Shown in pieces: positions 9,669 to 18,485 of a stretch of 64,000 bases of DNA. The translations under genes were made by a program, and so were the position numbers. The notes below the pieces were generated by a model. That model made no database searches, was not told the DNA's origin, and saw only the letters and a list, made by a program, of their open reading frames with translations. Each line of letters starts with the position of its first letter. Position 1 is the first letter of the stretch. Origin of the DNA: HGW-17 sp938004375 (lineage in GTDB: Bacteria; Myxococcota_A; Polyangia; HGW-17); contig DAIRVS010000005.1 of the NCBI GenBank assembly GCA_036802685.1, positions 7,881-71,880 of the forward strand. Reading direction: 5' to 3'.

Positions 9669-10883
9669 TCATATTTTACCGGCTCCGGACGGGTGCGTCG
9701 TCCCCGGATCCCCGGAGCAGGGGTAAATATTTTTATCAAGCCAATCCAACCCCTCTTCGAGGTTCTCCTCGGTGAAGAGGCGGATCCCGGAGTCGCCCAG
9801 GCGCTGGGCCAGGGGGCCGGGTCCCGGCACACGGGCGCCGCGGCAGGGGACCCGGAGGGTGCCGCAGGAGGGGCTGTTTTCCTTGAGGAAGGCGGCGAGG
9901 ACGCCGGCCTCCCGGCACCAGGCGGCGACCCGTTCCACCGCGTCCACCAGCGCGTCGGTGACGTCGGTGCCGTGCTCGTCGCGGATCAGCGGTGACCGGG
10001 CGCACGCGGGTCCGGGCTCGTTCTCGAGCTGGATCCGGGGGCGCGGGACGCCGAGCCCGGCGAGGACCTCGGGGCACACGGGGAGCACGTCCAGGCGCCC
10101 CAGGGCGCCGATCAACCCGGGGGCGGCGCGGCTCTGCCCGTCGTAGCGGCAGGGGAAGCCGAGCAGGCAGGCGGACACGGCCACGGCGGGGCGGCCGGGT
10201 GCGGCGGGAGAGGGCGGCGCGGTCCCTGCGTGATGGGCGGTGCAGAAGGCCTCCCAGAGGGGGCGCAGGGGCGCCGGCGGAGAGAAGGTGCGCGCACGGC
10301 CGTCCACGATCAGGAGCTCATGACGGCAGAACCGTGCGAGGGTCTCCGGGTACAGGCGGTGCTCATGCTCCAGGATGCGGGCTAAGAGGGAACCGACGTC
10401 CAGATCGGGGGGGACACGGAAGCAGGCCTGATCGAGGATTGGCCCCGTGTCCATGCCGGCGTCGACCAGATGGACGGTGCAGCCCGCGTACCTCACGCCG
10501 GCGGCGTGGGCCTGCTCCTGGGCGTGCAGGCCGGGGAAGGCGGGCAGCAGGCTCGGGTGGATGTTCAGCACGCGGCCGGGGAAGGCCGAGAGCAGGGTCG
10601 GGCCCAGGATGCGCATGTAGCCGGCGAGGGCCACCACGCGGACCCCGTGGGCGCGCAGGAGGTCCACGAGGCCCTCCTCGAACCGATGTTTCTTCACACC
10701 GGGGAGTTTCTCATGGGTGAACGCGGGGATCCCGGCTTCCCGGGCGAGCTCCAGGGCGGGGGCGCCGGGCTGGTCGGAGACGACGCAGGCGATGCGAAAG
10801 GGACAACCGGGACGGCGGGCCCGTGCGATCAGGGCGGCGAGGTTGGAGCCCCGGCCCGAGACGAGCACGCCGATGGGGGTCAT
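9669..10883 (-). CDS. purN: PurN (phosphoribosylglycinamide formyltransferase) fused to DUF523
   Basis: 404 aa from ATG 10883. Residues 1 to about 200 are PurN, which transfers a formyl group from 10-formyl-THF to GAR in purine synthesis: VLVSGRGSNL, the catalytic NIHPSLLPAFPG block, and DAGMDTGPIL. From about residue 245 a second domain begins AVSACLLGFPCRYDGQ and continues with VCPEVLAGLG, LKENSPSCG and LFTEENLE; this is the DUF523 (YbbK) family, normally a separate protein of about 150 aa and of unknown biochemical role. The two are in one uninterrupted frame joined by a Pro-rich linker. The start codon overlaps the purM stop (ATGA), so translation is coupled to PurM. The fusion is the odd point. 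Confidence 0.92.
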   Translation of the reverse strand: MTPIGVLVSGRGSNLAALIARARRPGCPFRIACVVSDQPGAPALELAREAGIPAFTHEKLPGVKKHRFEEGLVDLLRAHGVRVVALAGYMRILGPTLLSAFPGRVLNIHPSLLPAFPGLHAQEQAHAAGVRYAGCTVHLVDAGMDTGPILDQACFRVPPDLDVGSLLARILEHEHRLYPETLARFCRHELLIVDGRARTFSPPAPLRPLWEAFCTAHHAGTAPPSPAAPGRPAVAVSACLLGFPCRYDGQSRAAPGLIGALGRLDVLPVCPEVLAGLGVPRPRIQLENEPGPACARSPLIRDEHGTDVTDALVDAVERVAAWCREAGVLAAFLKENSPSCGTLRVPCRGARVPGPGPLAQRLGDSGIRLFTEENLEEGLDWLDKNIYPCSGDPGTTHPSGAGKI

Positions 10884-11926
10884 GTCCAACCCAGACGGGT
10901 GGAGCGGTCTTCCCCCGGCCGCGGCGAGATGGCGCCCACGCGATGGAAGTTCTCCCCCATTTCCGTGAGTCGGGCGCCCACGGCGCCCTCGTCCTCGGGG
11001 TGGACGACCATCAGGAAGCCCAATCCGCAGTTGAACGTGCGGGCCAGCTCCTGGGGTGCGACTCCGGCGTCCCGGATGCGGGCGAAGACCTCGGGCAGCG
11101 GCCACGACGAGGGCTCCAGATCCATGCCCAGGCCGGGCGGCACCGAGCGCGGCGGGTTTTCAATCAGGCCGCCCCCGGTGACGTGCACCATGCTCTGAAC
11201 GAGCCCGGCTTCGATGAGGGGTAGGACTTGGTTTACATAAATACGGGTGGGGGTCAGCAGCTCCTGGCCGACGGTGCGGCCGGTGTCGTCCCAGGGGGCG
11301 TCCACGGGGAGTCCGAGCACCTCGAGGAGCATCTTGCGCGCCAGGCTGTAGCCGTTGGAGTGCAGGCCCGAGGAGGGTAGGGCGATCACCACGTCTCCGG
11401 CCCGCACGCGCCCGGCGTCCGGGAGGTTGGCGCGATCCACGACGCCGACGGCGAAGCCCGCCAGGTCGTACTCCCCGGCCTGGTAAAAACCCGGGAGCTC
11501 GGCGGTCTCGCCGCCCAGCAGCACGACTCCGCAGGACGCGCACGCATCGTAGATCCCCTGCACGACCTTGGCCGCGACGGGGACCTCCAGTTTTCCGGTG
11601 GCGAAATAATCGAGGAAAAACAACGGCTTGGCCCCGCAGACGAGGATGTCGTTCACGCTCATGGCGACGAGATCCCAGCCGATGGTGTCGTGGACCCCGG
11701 TGGCGAAGGCGAGCTTGAGCTTGGTGCCGACGCCGTCGGTGGAGGCCACCAGGATCGGCTCCCGGTAACCGGGGGGCAGGGCGAACAGCCCGCCGAAGCC
11801 GCCGATGCCGCCGAGCAGGAAGGGACTCTTCTGCGGGCGGGTGATGCGCTTGATTTCCTGAACCAGAGCGTCGCCCGCGTCGATGCTGACGCCGGCGCTG
11901 GCATAATCATGGGTGTTCGTCGTCAT
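10880..11926 (-). CDS. purM: Phosphoribosylformylglycinamidine cyclo-ligase (AIR synthetase)
   Basis: 348 aa, full family length. PurM closes the imidazole ring of FGAM using ATP, making AIR in purine synthesis in the cytoplasm. Typical PurM blocks are present: YASAGVSIDAGD at the N-terminus, the STDGVGTKLKLA loop, DLVAMSVNDILVCGA, GGETAELPGFY and the C-terminal VTGGGLIENPPR. AGGAAACGCC precedes the ATG at 11926. The stop overlaps the start of the purN fusion by four bases, giving a two-gene purine operon. Confidence 0.97.
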   Translation of the reverse strand: MTTNTHDYASAGVSIDAGDALVQEIKRITRPQKSPFLLGGIGGFGGLFALPPGYREPILVASTDGVGTKLKLAFATGVHDTIGWDLVAMSVNDILVCGAKPLFFLDYFATGKLEVPVAAKVVQGIYDACASCGVVLLGGETAELPGFYQAGEYDLAGFAVGVVDRANLPDAGRVRAGDVVIALPSSGLHSNGYSLARKMLLEVLGLPVDAPWDDTGRTVGQELLTPTRIYVNQVLPLIEAGLVQSMVHVTGGGLIENPPRSVPPGLGMDLEPSSWPLPEVFARIRDAGVAPQELARTFNCGLGFLMVVHPEDEGAVGARLTEMGENFHRVGAISPRPGEDRSTRLGWT

Positions 11927-11952
11927 GGCGTTTCCTGTCCGGGGTTGAATAT

Positions 11953-12681
11953 TTAATTCAATCCTTCTTCAGTCGTGGTGGACTGCACCGCGGGGCAGCG
12001 GTAGGCCTCTCCGCCGCCTGCATTCGTATCCAGGCAACAGTGGATCGGGGCGTCCTGGCTCTTGTTGCAGGTGTGGCCCAGATATACCGTGTCCGGGAAC
12101 GTGGCCGTGGCGCAGGAGCCGATGTTGATGGCCAGGCAACCGTTGCAGATGGTGATCGGCAGATTGATGCTGTTGGTCTCGATGTCGGACCCGCCGCGCT
12201 CGCCCACCAGTTGGATCTTGGCCACGGCCTCGACGAACTGCCCGGCGCCCACGCTCAGGCGGCCGGCCAGGTTCGGGGGGATCACGTTGACCTGCAGCGA
12301 GCGGGTCTCCCCAGGGCTGATCGTCACGAAGGTGTAGTCGGCGAAGCTGGTGAAGTCAGAGAGTCCGGCGCCGGCTGCGCCCAGGCTCACGTCAATCTGG
12401 GCCGACTTCATCTCCACCGCGTTGAGTTCGATACCGTGGCTGTCGACGGTGGACTTGAGGTTGTTGGACACCACCAGCCACGCGTAGTACTGCGGTGTGA
12501 TGCCGTAGGCGGCGGCGCCGATGTCGAGGACACCGTGGCTGACGAAGTTGTCCGAGATGGTGTTCGACGCCGAGCAGCCCTCCTCGGGGGCCTGGTTCTG
12601 CAGGATGACCAGCGAGGAGCTGTTCTCCGCGCAGGCGGTCAGCGCGACGACGAGCAGGATGATGAGCGATGCGTGTTTCAT
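11953..12681 (-). CDS. Lipoprotein, unknown function, beside pilQ
   Basis: 242 aa with signal peptide and lipobox LTAC (cysteine at about residue 17), so it should be lipid-anchored. The mature part looks beta-rich, with 'YYAWLVVSNNL' and 'IELNAVEMKSAQIDV' early on, and several cysteines near the C-terminus (ICNGC, GHTC, HCC) that may form disulfides. No known enzyme motif. GAGGTGACTC precedes the ATG. It lies 27 bp downstream of pilQ on the same strand, so it may belong to the pilus operon, but a direct pilus role is only inferred from position. Confidence 0.7.
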   Translation of the reverse strand: MKHASLIILLVVALTACAENSSSLVILQNQAPEEGCSASNTISDNFVSHGVLDIGAAAYGITPQYYAWLVVSNNLKSTVDSHGIELNAVEMKSAQIDVSLGAAGAGLSDFTSFADYTFVTISPGETRSLQVNVIPPNLAGRLSVGAGQFVEAVAKIQLVGERGGSDIETNSINLPITICNGCLAINIGSCATATFPDTVYLGHTCNKSQDAPIHCCLDTNAGGGEAYRCPAVQSTTTEEGLN

Positions 12682-12708
12682 GAGTCACCTCACCCGGGAT
12701 CCCAGGGG

Positions 12709-15700
12709 TTAGTCCTTCGTTATTATACCCGACCGGTTCAAAACGCGAGGGGTGATGAAGATTAAAAGTTCGCTGCGTGTGTCCTTCTTGTATTGGTTTT
12801 TGAACAGCCATCCCACGATGGGGATGTCGGCGAACCAGGGGACCTTGCGATAGATCAGGCTGCTCTGGCGCTTGTAGATACCGCCGATGACAGCGGTGTC
12901 TCCGCTCTTCACCAGCAGCTCGGTCTTCGCGCTCTTCTTGGAAATGCCCAGCGAGCCGTCTGCGCCGCGGTTGGTCAGGTCGGGCTCGTCCTTGGTGACC
13001 TCGATCTTCATCTGCACCATGTTGTCGTTGGTGACGTGCGGGGTCACGGACAGGCTCAGCACCGCCTGCTTCATGATGACGGTGTTGCCCTGGGCCGAGC
13101 TCTGGGGATACGGGATCTCCACGCCCTGGCTGATCTTCGCCTCGACGTTGTCCAGGGTGGTGATCTTGGGCGCCGCGATGGAGCGGACGTGGCCGATCTC
13201 CTCCATGGCCGAGATGCGCAGGTTGATGTTGACCGCGCCAGACAGGCTGCCCAGGGTCATGCCCAGGGCGCCGCCGGCGCCGCTGCCCGTGTTGGCGGGC
13301 AAGTTCACGGCGAAGTCGGGGTTGGCCGCGCCTGCCGAGGAGATGCCGCCGGTCTTGGTGAGCGTGTCCATGTTGCCGCCGGCCAAGCCGATGTTGGATG
13401 GGAAGATCAGGCCGGTGGGGTTTCCCGAGGCCGAGTTGGCCAGAAGCGAGCCACCCCACTGGACGCCGATTTCGCGCAGGAAGGTGGTCTCGGCCTCGAC
13501 GATGCGGGCCTCGATCTGCACCTGCGGGGTGGGCAGGTCCAGGGAGCGGACCAGCTCCTGGGCCACCTTGAGCTTGGAGGGGACGTCCACGTAAATGATG
13601 ACGTTGGTGCGCTTGTCGAAGGACACCTTGCCCCGGGAGCTCATCACGTTGGCCTCGATGGTCTTGGCGATGTCCTCGACGTTGGAGTAATTGATGGGGA
13701 TCAGGCGCGTCTCCGTCGGGATCATCTTCACCTCGGTCTTGGTGCGCGCCAGTTGGTCCTCCCGCTCCTTGTTCAACTGCTCCAGGGTGGCGATGCGGAT
13801 GATGTTGCCGCCCTCGTTCACCCAGTCCAGGCTCTTGGACTTGAGGATGACGTCGAAGGCACGATCCACGCGGACGTTGGTGAGCTTGATGGAGATGGTC
13901 CCCTTCACGTCGTCCGGGATGACCACGTTCTTGCCCCACACCTCGGCCACCAGGCGGATGACGTTGTGTAGATCGGCGTCCTTGAAGTCCAGGTCGACGA
14001 ACCGGCCGCTGTAACCGCCGCCGCCGGTGCCGGTGCGACCGGCTGGTTTGATACCCTTGCGGGCCGACGAGGGGGCGGTGGGCAGGTTGTTCTTGACCGC
14101 CGTCTGGGTGTCGACGTAGCCGCCGACCTCGGAGGGAGGCACGGAGGACTTCTGGAACCGGCGGACCTCGGCGACGGTCTTGGGCACCAGGATGAGGATC
14201 TGGTGGCCGTTGCGGCGCACCTGAAGGCTGCGGGTGCCGGCGGTGTGGAGCTCGACGACCGCTGTCGGCGTCTTGCCGGTGGTGCGGTTGAAGGTCAGCA
14301 CGCGGGAGACAGGCCCCTGGTAGGAGGCCGTGTCCATGTTGCGGCGCAGATCCTGTCGGAACTGGCCTTGCGGGAAGGTGATCGTCCACAGATCACCCTT
14401 CTGGGCGAGGGTCTCGGGACCGGGCGCCGCGGTGAATCGCAGCACGAGGTGGTGGGACCATGGAGAGTCCACGAATTCCACGTGCTCGACCTGGGCGGTG
14501 CCGGTCGGGGTCGGTGCCGGTGCCGGGGTCGGGGTGGGGGCCGGAACGGGAGTCGGAACGTCCTTCTCCACTGTGGCGACCTTGCGCTCGGCGAGGACTG
14601 CGAGCTCGCGCTGGAGCTGGACCTTGCGGGTCTCCAGTTCGCGGATCTCGGCTTCCCGCGCCTTCTTTTCCTGGTCATCGCGGGTGGTCTTGCGCCGGTT
14701 CATCTCGTCGAGCTGGCGGCCCAACTCCACCCGCTTGCGCTCGAGGTCGGTCAATTCGGTCTGCGCCTTGAGCTTGTCCATCTCCAGGCGGCGCAGGCTC
14801 TCCCGCGTGGCTTCGAGGGCGGCCAGGTCCCGCTCGAGCTTGCCTTTTCGGGTCTCGAGCTCGGCGATCTGCGCGGTCCGTCGCTTCACCTCCTCGGGAT
14901 CGACGCGTCCGGCCTTCGGGTCGGTTCGGACCGCGGTCTCGAGCTGGGTCTTTCTGGCCTTGAGGGTCTCCAGTTCGGCCTGGATCTGGGTCTTGCGGGC
15001 ATCGAGCTGGCGGAGGTTCTCCTGATCCTGCTTCACGCGCTCGGCGAGGGCCTTCGCCGAGAGGGTCAGTTCCCGGTATTCCTTCTCCTTGATCGCCTGT
15101 TTGCGCTCCAGGGCCTCGAGGGCGGCCCGGTTCGCCTCCAGTTTTGTCTCCGTGCGCTTCAACTGACCTTCGCGCTCTGCGAGCTGCCGGATGAGCTCGG
15201 CCAGGCGGCGCTTCTCGGCGGCGGTCTGCCGGGAGATGCCCTCCAGCCGGGCGTTGAGCTCCCGCAGTTGGCCACGGGCCTCGTCGCGAGACTGGGAGAT
15301 CATGATCAGATCCTGGGAGGCGGCTTCGTAGCGGGTCCGGGCCTCCTCGAGCTCTGTCCGGGCCTTGGCCAGGCGGCCACCCAGCGTCTTGACCTCGGCC
15401 TCACCCTCGCGGGCGGCCTTCTCCCACCGGGAGGCCTGCTTCTCCAGCCGGGCGATCTCGGTCTCCCGCTGCTGCTGGCGCTCCTTCAGGCGGACCAGCT
15501 CGCGGCGCTGTCCTTCGCGCTCCAGTTTCTCCTTCTGGGTCTCCTCCTGAGCGAGCAGCTTCTGGTGCTCGGTCCGGGCCGCCTTCAACTGCTTCAGGCT
15601 CTCCTGTTCCCGGCCCTTGTGGACCTGGATCATGGCCAGTTCGTCCTTCTCGCGGGCCAGCAGCGTCTCGATGCCACGGCGGCGCTTCTCGAGGACGGTC

Positions 15701-17052
15701 GCGCGCTCCTGCTCCTCGGCGGCGAGCCGGGCGGCCTGCTTCTGGAGCTCTTCGGACTTCTTGCGGGCCGCCTCCAGGGAGGCCTGGAGCTGGCGCTCCT
15801 TCTCGACGGCCTGGTGGAGGCTGTCACGCCGGGCGGCCAGTTCGTCGGTCTCCTTGCGAAGTTGGACCTTCTGGGACTGCAGTTCGCCGGTCTGGCGGCG
15901 CAGCTCGGCGATCTCGGCGGTGAGCTTGCGATTCTCGAGCTCGGCGTTGGTGCGGAGGGTGGAGAGTTTCTGCTCCTCCTCGGTCAACTGGCGCTGGAGC
16001 TCGGCCCGCCGGGCCTCTACCGCCTTCACCTGTGCCTGCGCCGTCTGCAGCCTGCGCTCGGATTCGCCGACGCCCTTCTCCAGGGTGGCGAGCCGGTCAG
16101 CCGCCTCCCGGGTCAGTTTCTGTCCGTTCTGCTCCTGGGTCCGCGCCTGCTTGCGGAGGGTCTCGATCTCGGCCCGGGCGGTCTGGATCTCCCGCTCGAT
16201 CTGCCGGCGACGGTCGAGCCCCTCGTTGAGCTCCCGGGTGGCCTTCTCCAACTCGGCTCGGCTCTTCTCCCGCTGGACCTCCATGGTCCGGGTCACGGTC
16301 TGGAGCTCGGTGAGGCGGGCGCGGGCCTTCTCCTCGCTCTCCCTGGCCTGGGCGAGCTGGGCCTGCAGGGTCTTCATCTCCGCAGCGATCTTGTCGCGGG
16401 ACTCGGACAGGGCCTTCACCTGGCGGCGGGCCTCCTCCTGCTCCCGGGCGAGCTGGTCGCCGGTCTTGCGCGAGTCCGTCAGGTCGGTCTTGCGTCGGGC
16501 GCTCTCGTTCTCGAGACGCGCGCGCTCGACGCGGAGCTTCTCGGCTGCGGCCTGGGCCTCGCGGAGCCGATTCTCCATCTCGGTGGCCTGCTTCTGCAGG
16601 CGGGCGAGGCGCGCGGTGGCCTCCTCGGTGGAGGGCGGCGGCGCCTGTTCAGGCGTGAGCACCAACTGGACCGTCTGATCCTTCGTCAGGACCTGGTAGC
16701 CGGCCTTGCGCGCCAGAAAGACGGTGACCCGGCCCTTGGTCTGCCCCGTCTTTCCGTGGTTGGACAGGGACACCGAGGAGACCGTCCAGTCGTCCACATC
16801 CAGGGGGGTCGCGGTGTCCTCGAACCAGGTCGAGGCCAGCTCGAGGACGATCCGGGGCGGTGAGTCCGCCGCGAAGGCGGTGAAGTTCACGCCGCGGGTG
16901 CCCGGGACGTGGACGACCGTCTTGCCGTCCGCGCGCTCGAACCGGATCTGCCGGACCCTGTTGATGTCCTGCCCCCAGGACGCTCCCGGGACGAGGCAGG
17001 CGCCCAGAAGGGCGACGAAGAGGATTCTATGGATGGGGTGGCGGCTGTTCAT
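12709..17052 (-). CDS. pilQ: Type IV pilus secretin PilQ with very long coiled-coil insertion
   Basis: 1447 aa, about twice the usual PilQ length. After a signal peptide there is an AMIN peptidoglycan-binding domain (about 30-130), then a heptad-rich Glu/Arg/Lys coiled coil (about 144-827), a Thr/Pro/Ala linker (about 830-850), a second AMIN domain (about 850-965), secretin N domains (DLDFKDADLHNVIRLVAE near 1014; LIPINYSNVEDIAKTIEA near 1114), and the secretin beta-barrel (about 1174-1447) with QIEARIVEA, GVEIPYPQ and the final 'LLIFITPRVL'. PilQ forms the outer-membrane pore for the pilus. The frame is continuous through the coiled coil and reads in the same codon style as the rest. The start overlaps the pilP stop, with a strong AGGAGGT site. 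The insertion is described in the findings. Confidence 0.95.
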   Translation of the reverse strand: MNSRHPIHRILFVALLGACLVPGASWGQDINRVRQIRFERADGKTVVHVPGTRGVNFTAFAADSPPRIVLELASTWFEDTATPLDVDDWTVSSVSLSNHGKTGQTKGRVTVFLARKAGYQVLTKDQTVQLVLTPEQAPPPSTEEATARLARLQKQATEMENRLREAQAAAEKLRVERARLENESARRKTDLTDSRKTGDQLAREQEEARRQVKALSESRDKIAAEMKTLQAQLAQARESEEKARARLTELQTVTRTMEVQREKSRAELEKATRELNEGLDRRRQIEREIQTARAEIETLRKQARTQEQNGQKLTREAADRLATLEKGVGESERRLQTAQAQVKAVEARRAELQRQLTEEEQKLSTLRTNAELENRKLTAEIAELRRQTGELQSQKVQLRKETDELAARRDSLHQAVEKERQLQASLEAARKKSEELQKQAARLAAEEQERATVLEKRRRGIETLLAREKDELAMIQVHKGREQESLKQLKAARTEHQKLLAQEETQKEKLEREGQRRELVRLKERQQQRETEIARLEKQASRWEKAAREGEAEVKTLGGRLAKARTELEEARTRYEAASQDLIMISQSRDEARGQLRELNARLEGISRQTAAEKRRLAELIRQLAEREGQLKRTETKLEANRAALEALERKQAIKEKEYRELTLSAKALAERVKQDQENLRQLDARKTQIQAELETLKARKTQLETAVRTDPKAGRVDPEEVKRRTAQIAELETRKGKLERDLAALEATRESLRRLEMDKLKAQTELTDLERKRVELGRQLDEMNRRKTTRDDQEKKAREAEIRELETRKVQLQRELAVLAERKVATVEKDVPTPVPAPTPTPAPAPTPTGTAQVEHVEFVDSPWSHHLVLRFTAAPGPETLAQKGDLWTITFPQGQFRQDLRRNMDTASYQGPVSRVLTFNRTTGKTPTAVVELHTAGTRSLQVRRNGHQILILVPKTVAEVRRFQKSSVPPSEVGGYVDTQTAVKNNLPTAPSSARKGIKPAGRTGTGGGGYSGRFVDLDFKDADLHNVIRLVAEVWGKNVVIPDDVKGTISIKLTNVRVDRAFDVILKSKSLDWVNEGGNIIRIATLEQLNKEREDQLARTKTEVKMIPTETRLIPINYSNVEDIAKTIEANVMSSRGKVSFDKRTNVIIYVDVPSKLKVAQELVRSLDLPTPQVQIEARIVEAETTFLREIGVQWGGSLLANSASGNPTGLIFPSNIGLAGGNMDTLTKTGGISSAGAANPDFAVNLPANTGSGAGGALGMTLGSLSGAVNINLRISAMEEIGHVRSIAAPKITTLDNVEAKISQGVEIPYPQSSAQGNTVIMKQAVLSLSVTPHVTNDNMVQMKIEVTKDEPDLTNRGADGSLGISKKSAKTELLVKSGDTAVIGGIYKRQSSLIYRKVPWFADIPIVGWLFKNQYKKDTRSELLIFITPRVLNRSGIITKD

Positions 17053-17771
17053 GGTCCGACCTCCTTGGGCTTGTTCTTACCGTACATGCGAACTCGGATC
17101 CCGCGCTGGTCGGCGCGGAGCTTGTCGTACTGGACCTGGTAGGGCCCCGACGTCCGGGCCAGGGAATACTCCATCACCTTGGGTTCCTCCCCCTGCACGG
17201 AGCCGGGGACCTCCACGAGCACCTTGTCATGGGTGATCTCCCGGATCAGGGCACGGGACCTGCTGATCCGGTCGTCCTTCATCACGGTTGTGGGCTGCCC
17301 CGAGGGATCCGTGAACAGGGCTTTCTCCCGGCCGGCAGACCACACGATCCCGGACAGGGTCAATTGGTTCAACTGGAAGTTCTCGAGGAGGATCACAACT
17401 GTGCTCTCAGTGACGCCGGGCTCGGTGGTGGGGGCCTCGACCTCCTTGGCCACGAGGAGCCCGTACAGGTCGACGAAGGGGTCGCGCTGCTCCTTACCGT
17501 GCTCGACGAAGACCTCGGGCGGCAGGGTCCGGGCGTTCTCGTTGAACGGCGGGATCGCCAGGTTTTCGTCGGCGAAGTTGTGCAGGGGCACGGCGTTCTT
17601 GGCCTTTCCGCCGGGCGCGCGAGGCCCCTGGGGGGGCGGGGGCGGGGTGGCGGCGCCGGGGGTGCCGGCCGCCGGAGGCGGGGGCTGTCCGCCGGAGGAT
17701 CCCTTGTCGTCGCCGCCGCAGCCGGGGGCCGCCAGCAGCCATGCAACAGAGCAAAGAAGGAGCGTCCTCAT
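17049..17771 (-). CDS. pilP: Type IV pilus assembly lipoprotein PilP
   Basis: 240 aa from ATG 17771. The signal MRTLLLCSVAWLLAAPGC ends in a plausible lipobox, followed by a Gly/Pro-rich linker and a folded domain with RDPFVDLYGLL and LNQLTLSGIVWS..KALFTDPSG, the PilP beta-sandwich that links PilO/N to PilQ. An in-frame ATG at 17786 overlaps the pilO stop; I prefer 17771 because AAGGGA lies six bases upstream and it gives a cleaner signal peptide. The stop overlaps the pilQ start (ATGA), so PilP and PilQ are translationally coupled. Confidence 0.92.
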   Translation of the reverse strand: MRTLLLCSVAWLLAAPGCGGDDKGSSGGQPPPPAAGTPGAATPPPPPQGPRAPGGKAKNAVPLHNFADENLAIPPFNENARTLPPEVFVEHGKEQRDPFVDLYGLLVAKEVEAPTTEPGVTESTVVILLENFQLNQLTLSGIVWSAGREKALFTDPSGQPTTVMKDDRISRSRALIREITHDKVLVEVPGSVQGEEPKVMEYSLARTSGPYQVQYDKLRADQRGIRVRMYGKNKPKEVGP

Positions 17772-17782
17772 GGCTATCCCTT

Positions 17783-18460
17783 TCATGGACCGACCGGCGC
17801 GTCGGGTCCCATGGTCATGCGGTTGGCGCCCTCCCGGAGCAGGTCGGGCTTCTTCTTGTCCACCGCCGGTTTTGCCGGGATGAACGACGGCGAATAATAG
17901 ATCCGGGCCGTGAACTCGGCCTCGAGTAGGTTGCGGTCGGCGGTGTTCCCCTGCGTGGTGGCGCGCATGCGCATCACCACGTCGCCCACGTCCATCAGCC
18001 GGTTCATCTGAAACATCTTGTAGAGGAAGCGACAAATGGAATGGAAGCGGCCCTGCACGATGAGCTTGATGGGCCGGACCACCACGGCGTCGAAGGAGTC
18101 GGTGTCGTCCTCCTGCGGGATGATCGAAGAGATGCGGATGTCGTCGGCCATCTGGTCGAGCTCGCCGACGAGCTCCGAGAGATCCACCGAGACGGGGATA
18201 CGCTTGGTCAACTCTTCGCTCTTCAGTTCCATTTCGTCAAGCTCGGCTTTGGCCTTCTTGGCGTTCTCCAGGTTTCTCTGGGCTTCCGCGATGGCGTATT
18301 CTCCATACTCCGCCTGCTTCCTGGACTTCTCGATGTCGTCCTTGGCGACGGTGTACGGGTTCAGGAAATAGTAGGCGACCATGGCCCCGGACACGAAGAC
18401 GGTCAGGAGGAACTTGTGCGTGAACGGTGCCTTGGCCAGCCAGTGGTAGATGCGTTCCAT
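17783..18460 (-). CDS. pilO: Type IV pilus inner-membrane protein PilO
   Basis: 225 aa: short cytoplasmic end, one membrane helix (about 17-36), a coiled coil (about 40-90) with 'KSRKQAEYGEYAIAEAQ', then a ferredoxin-like domain (PIKLIVQGRFHSICRFLYKM). This is the PilO layout; it pairs with PilN to form the inner-membrane alignment subcomplex of the pilus. An AGGTGATCTC site precedes the start. It follows pilN by 25 bp and overlaps the first possible pilP start. Confidence 0.93.
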   Translation of the reverse strand: MERIYHWLAKAPFTHKFLLTVFVSGAMVAYYFLNPYTVAKDDIEKSRKQAEYGEYAIAEAQRNLENAKKAKAELDEMELKSEELTKRIPVSVDLSELVGELDQMADDIRISSIIPQEDDTDSFDAVVVRPIKLIVQGRFHSICRFLYKMFQMNRLMDVGDVVMRMRATTQGNTADRNLLEAEFTARIYYSPSFIPAKPAVDKKKPDLLREGANRMTMGPDAPVGP

Positions 18461-18485
18461 GAGATCACCTGCGTCGTTTCATGTC

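Noticed and set aside
14203..16863. Open frame of 886 codons, Leu/Gly-rich, antisense to the PilQ coiled coil
   Set aside because: The Leu-rich look comes from reading Glu/Gln/Lys codons in reverse. The PilQ frame runs on both sides into real domains.
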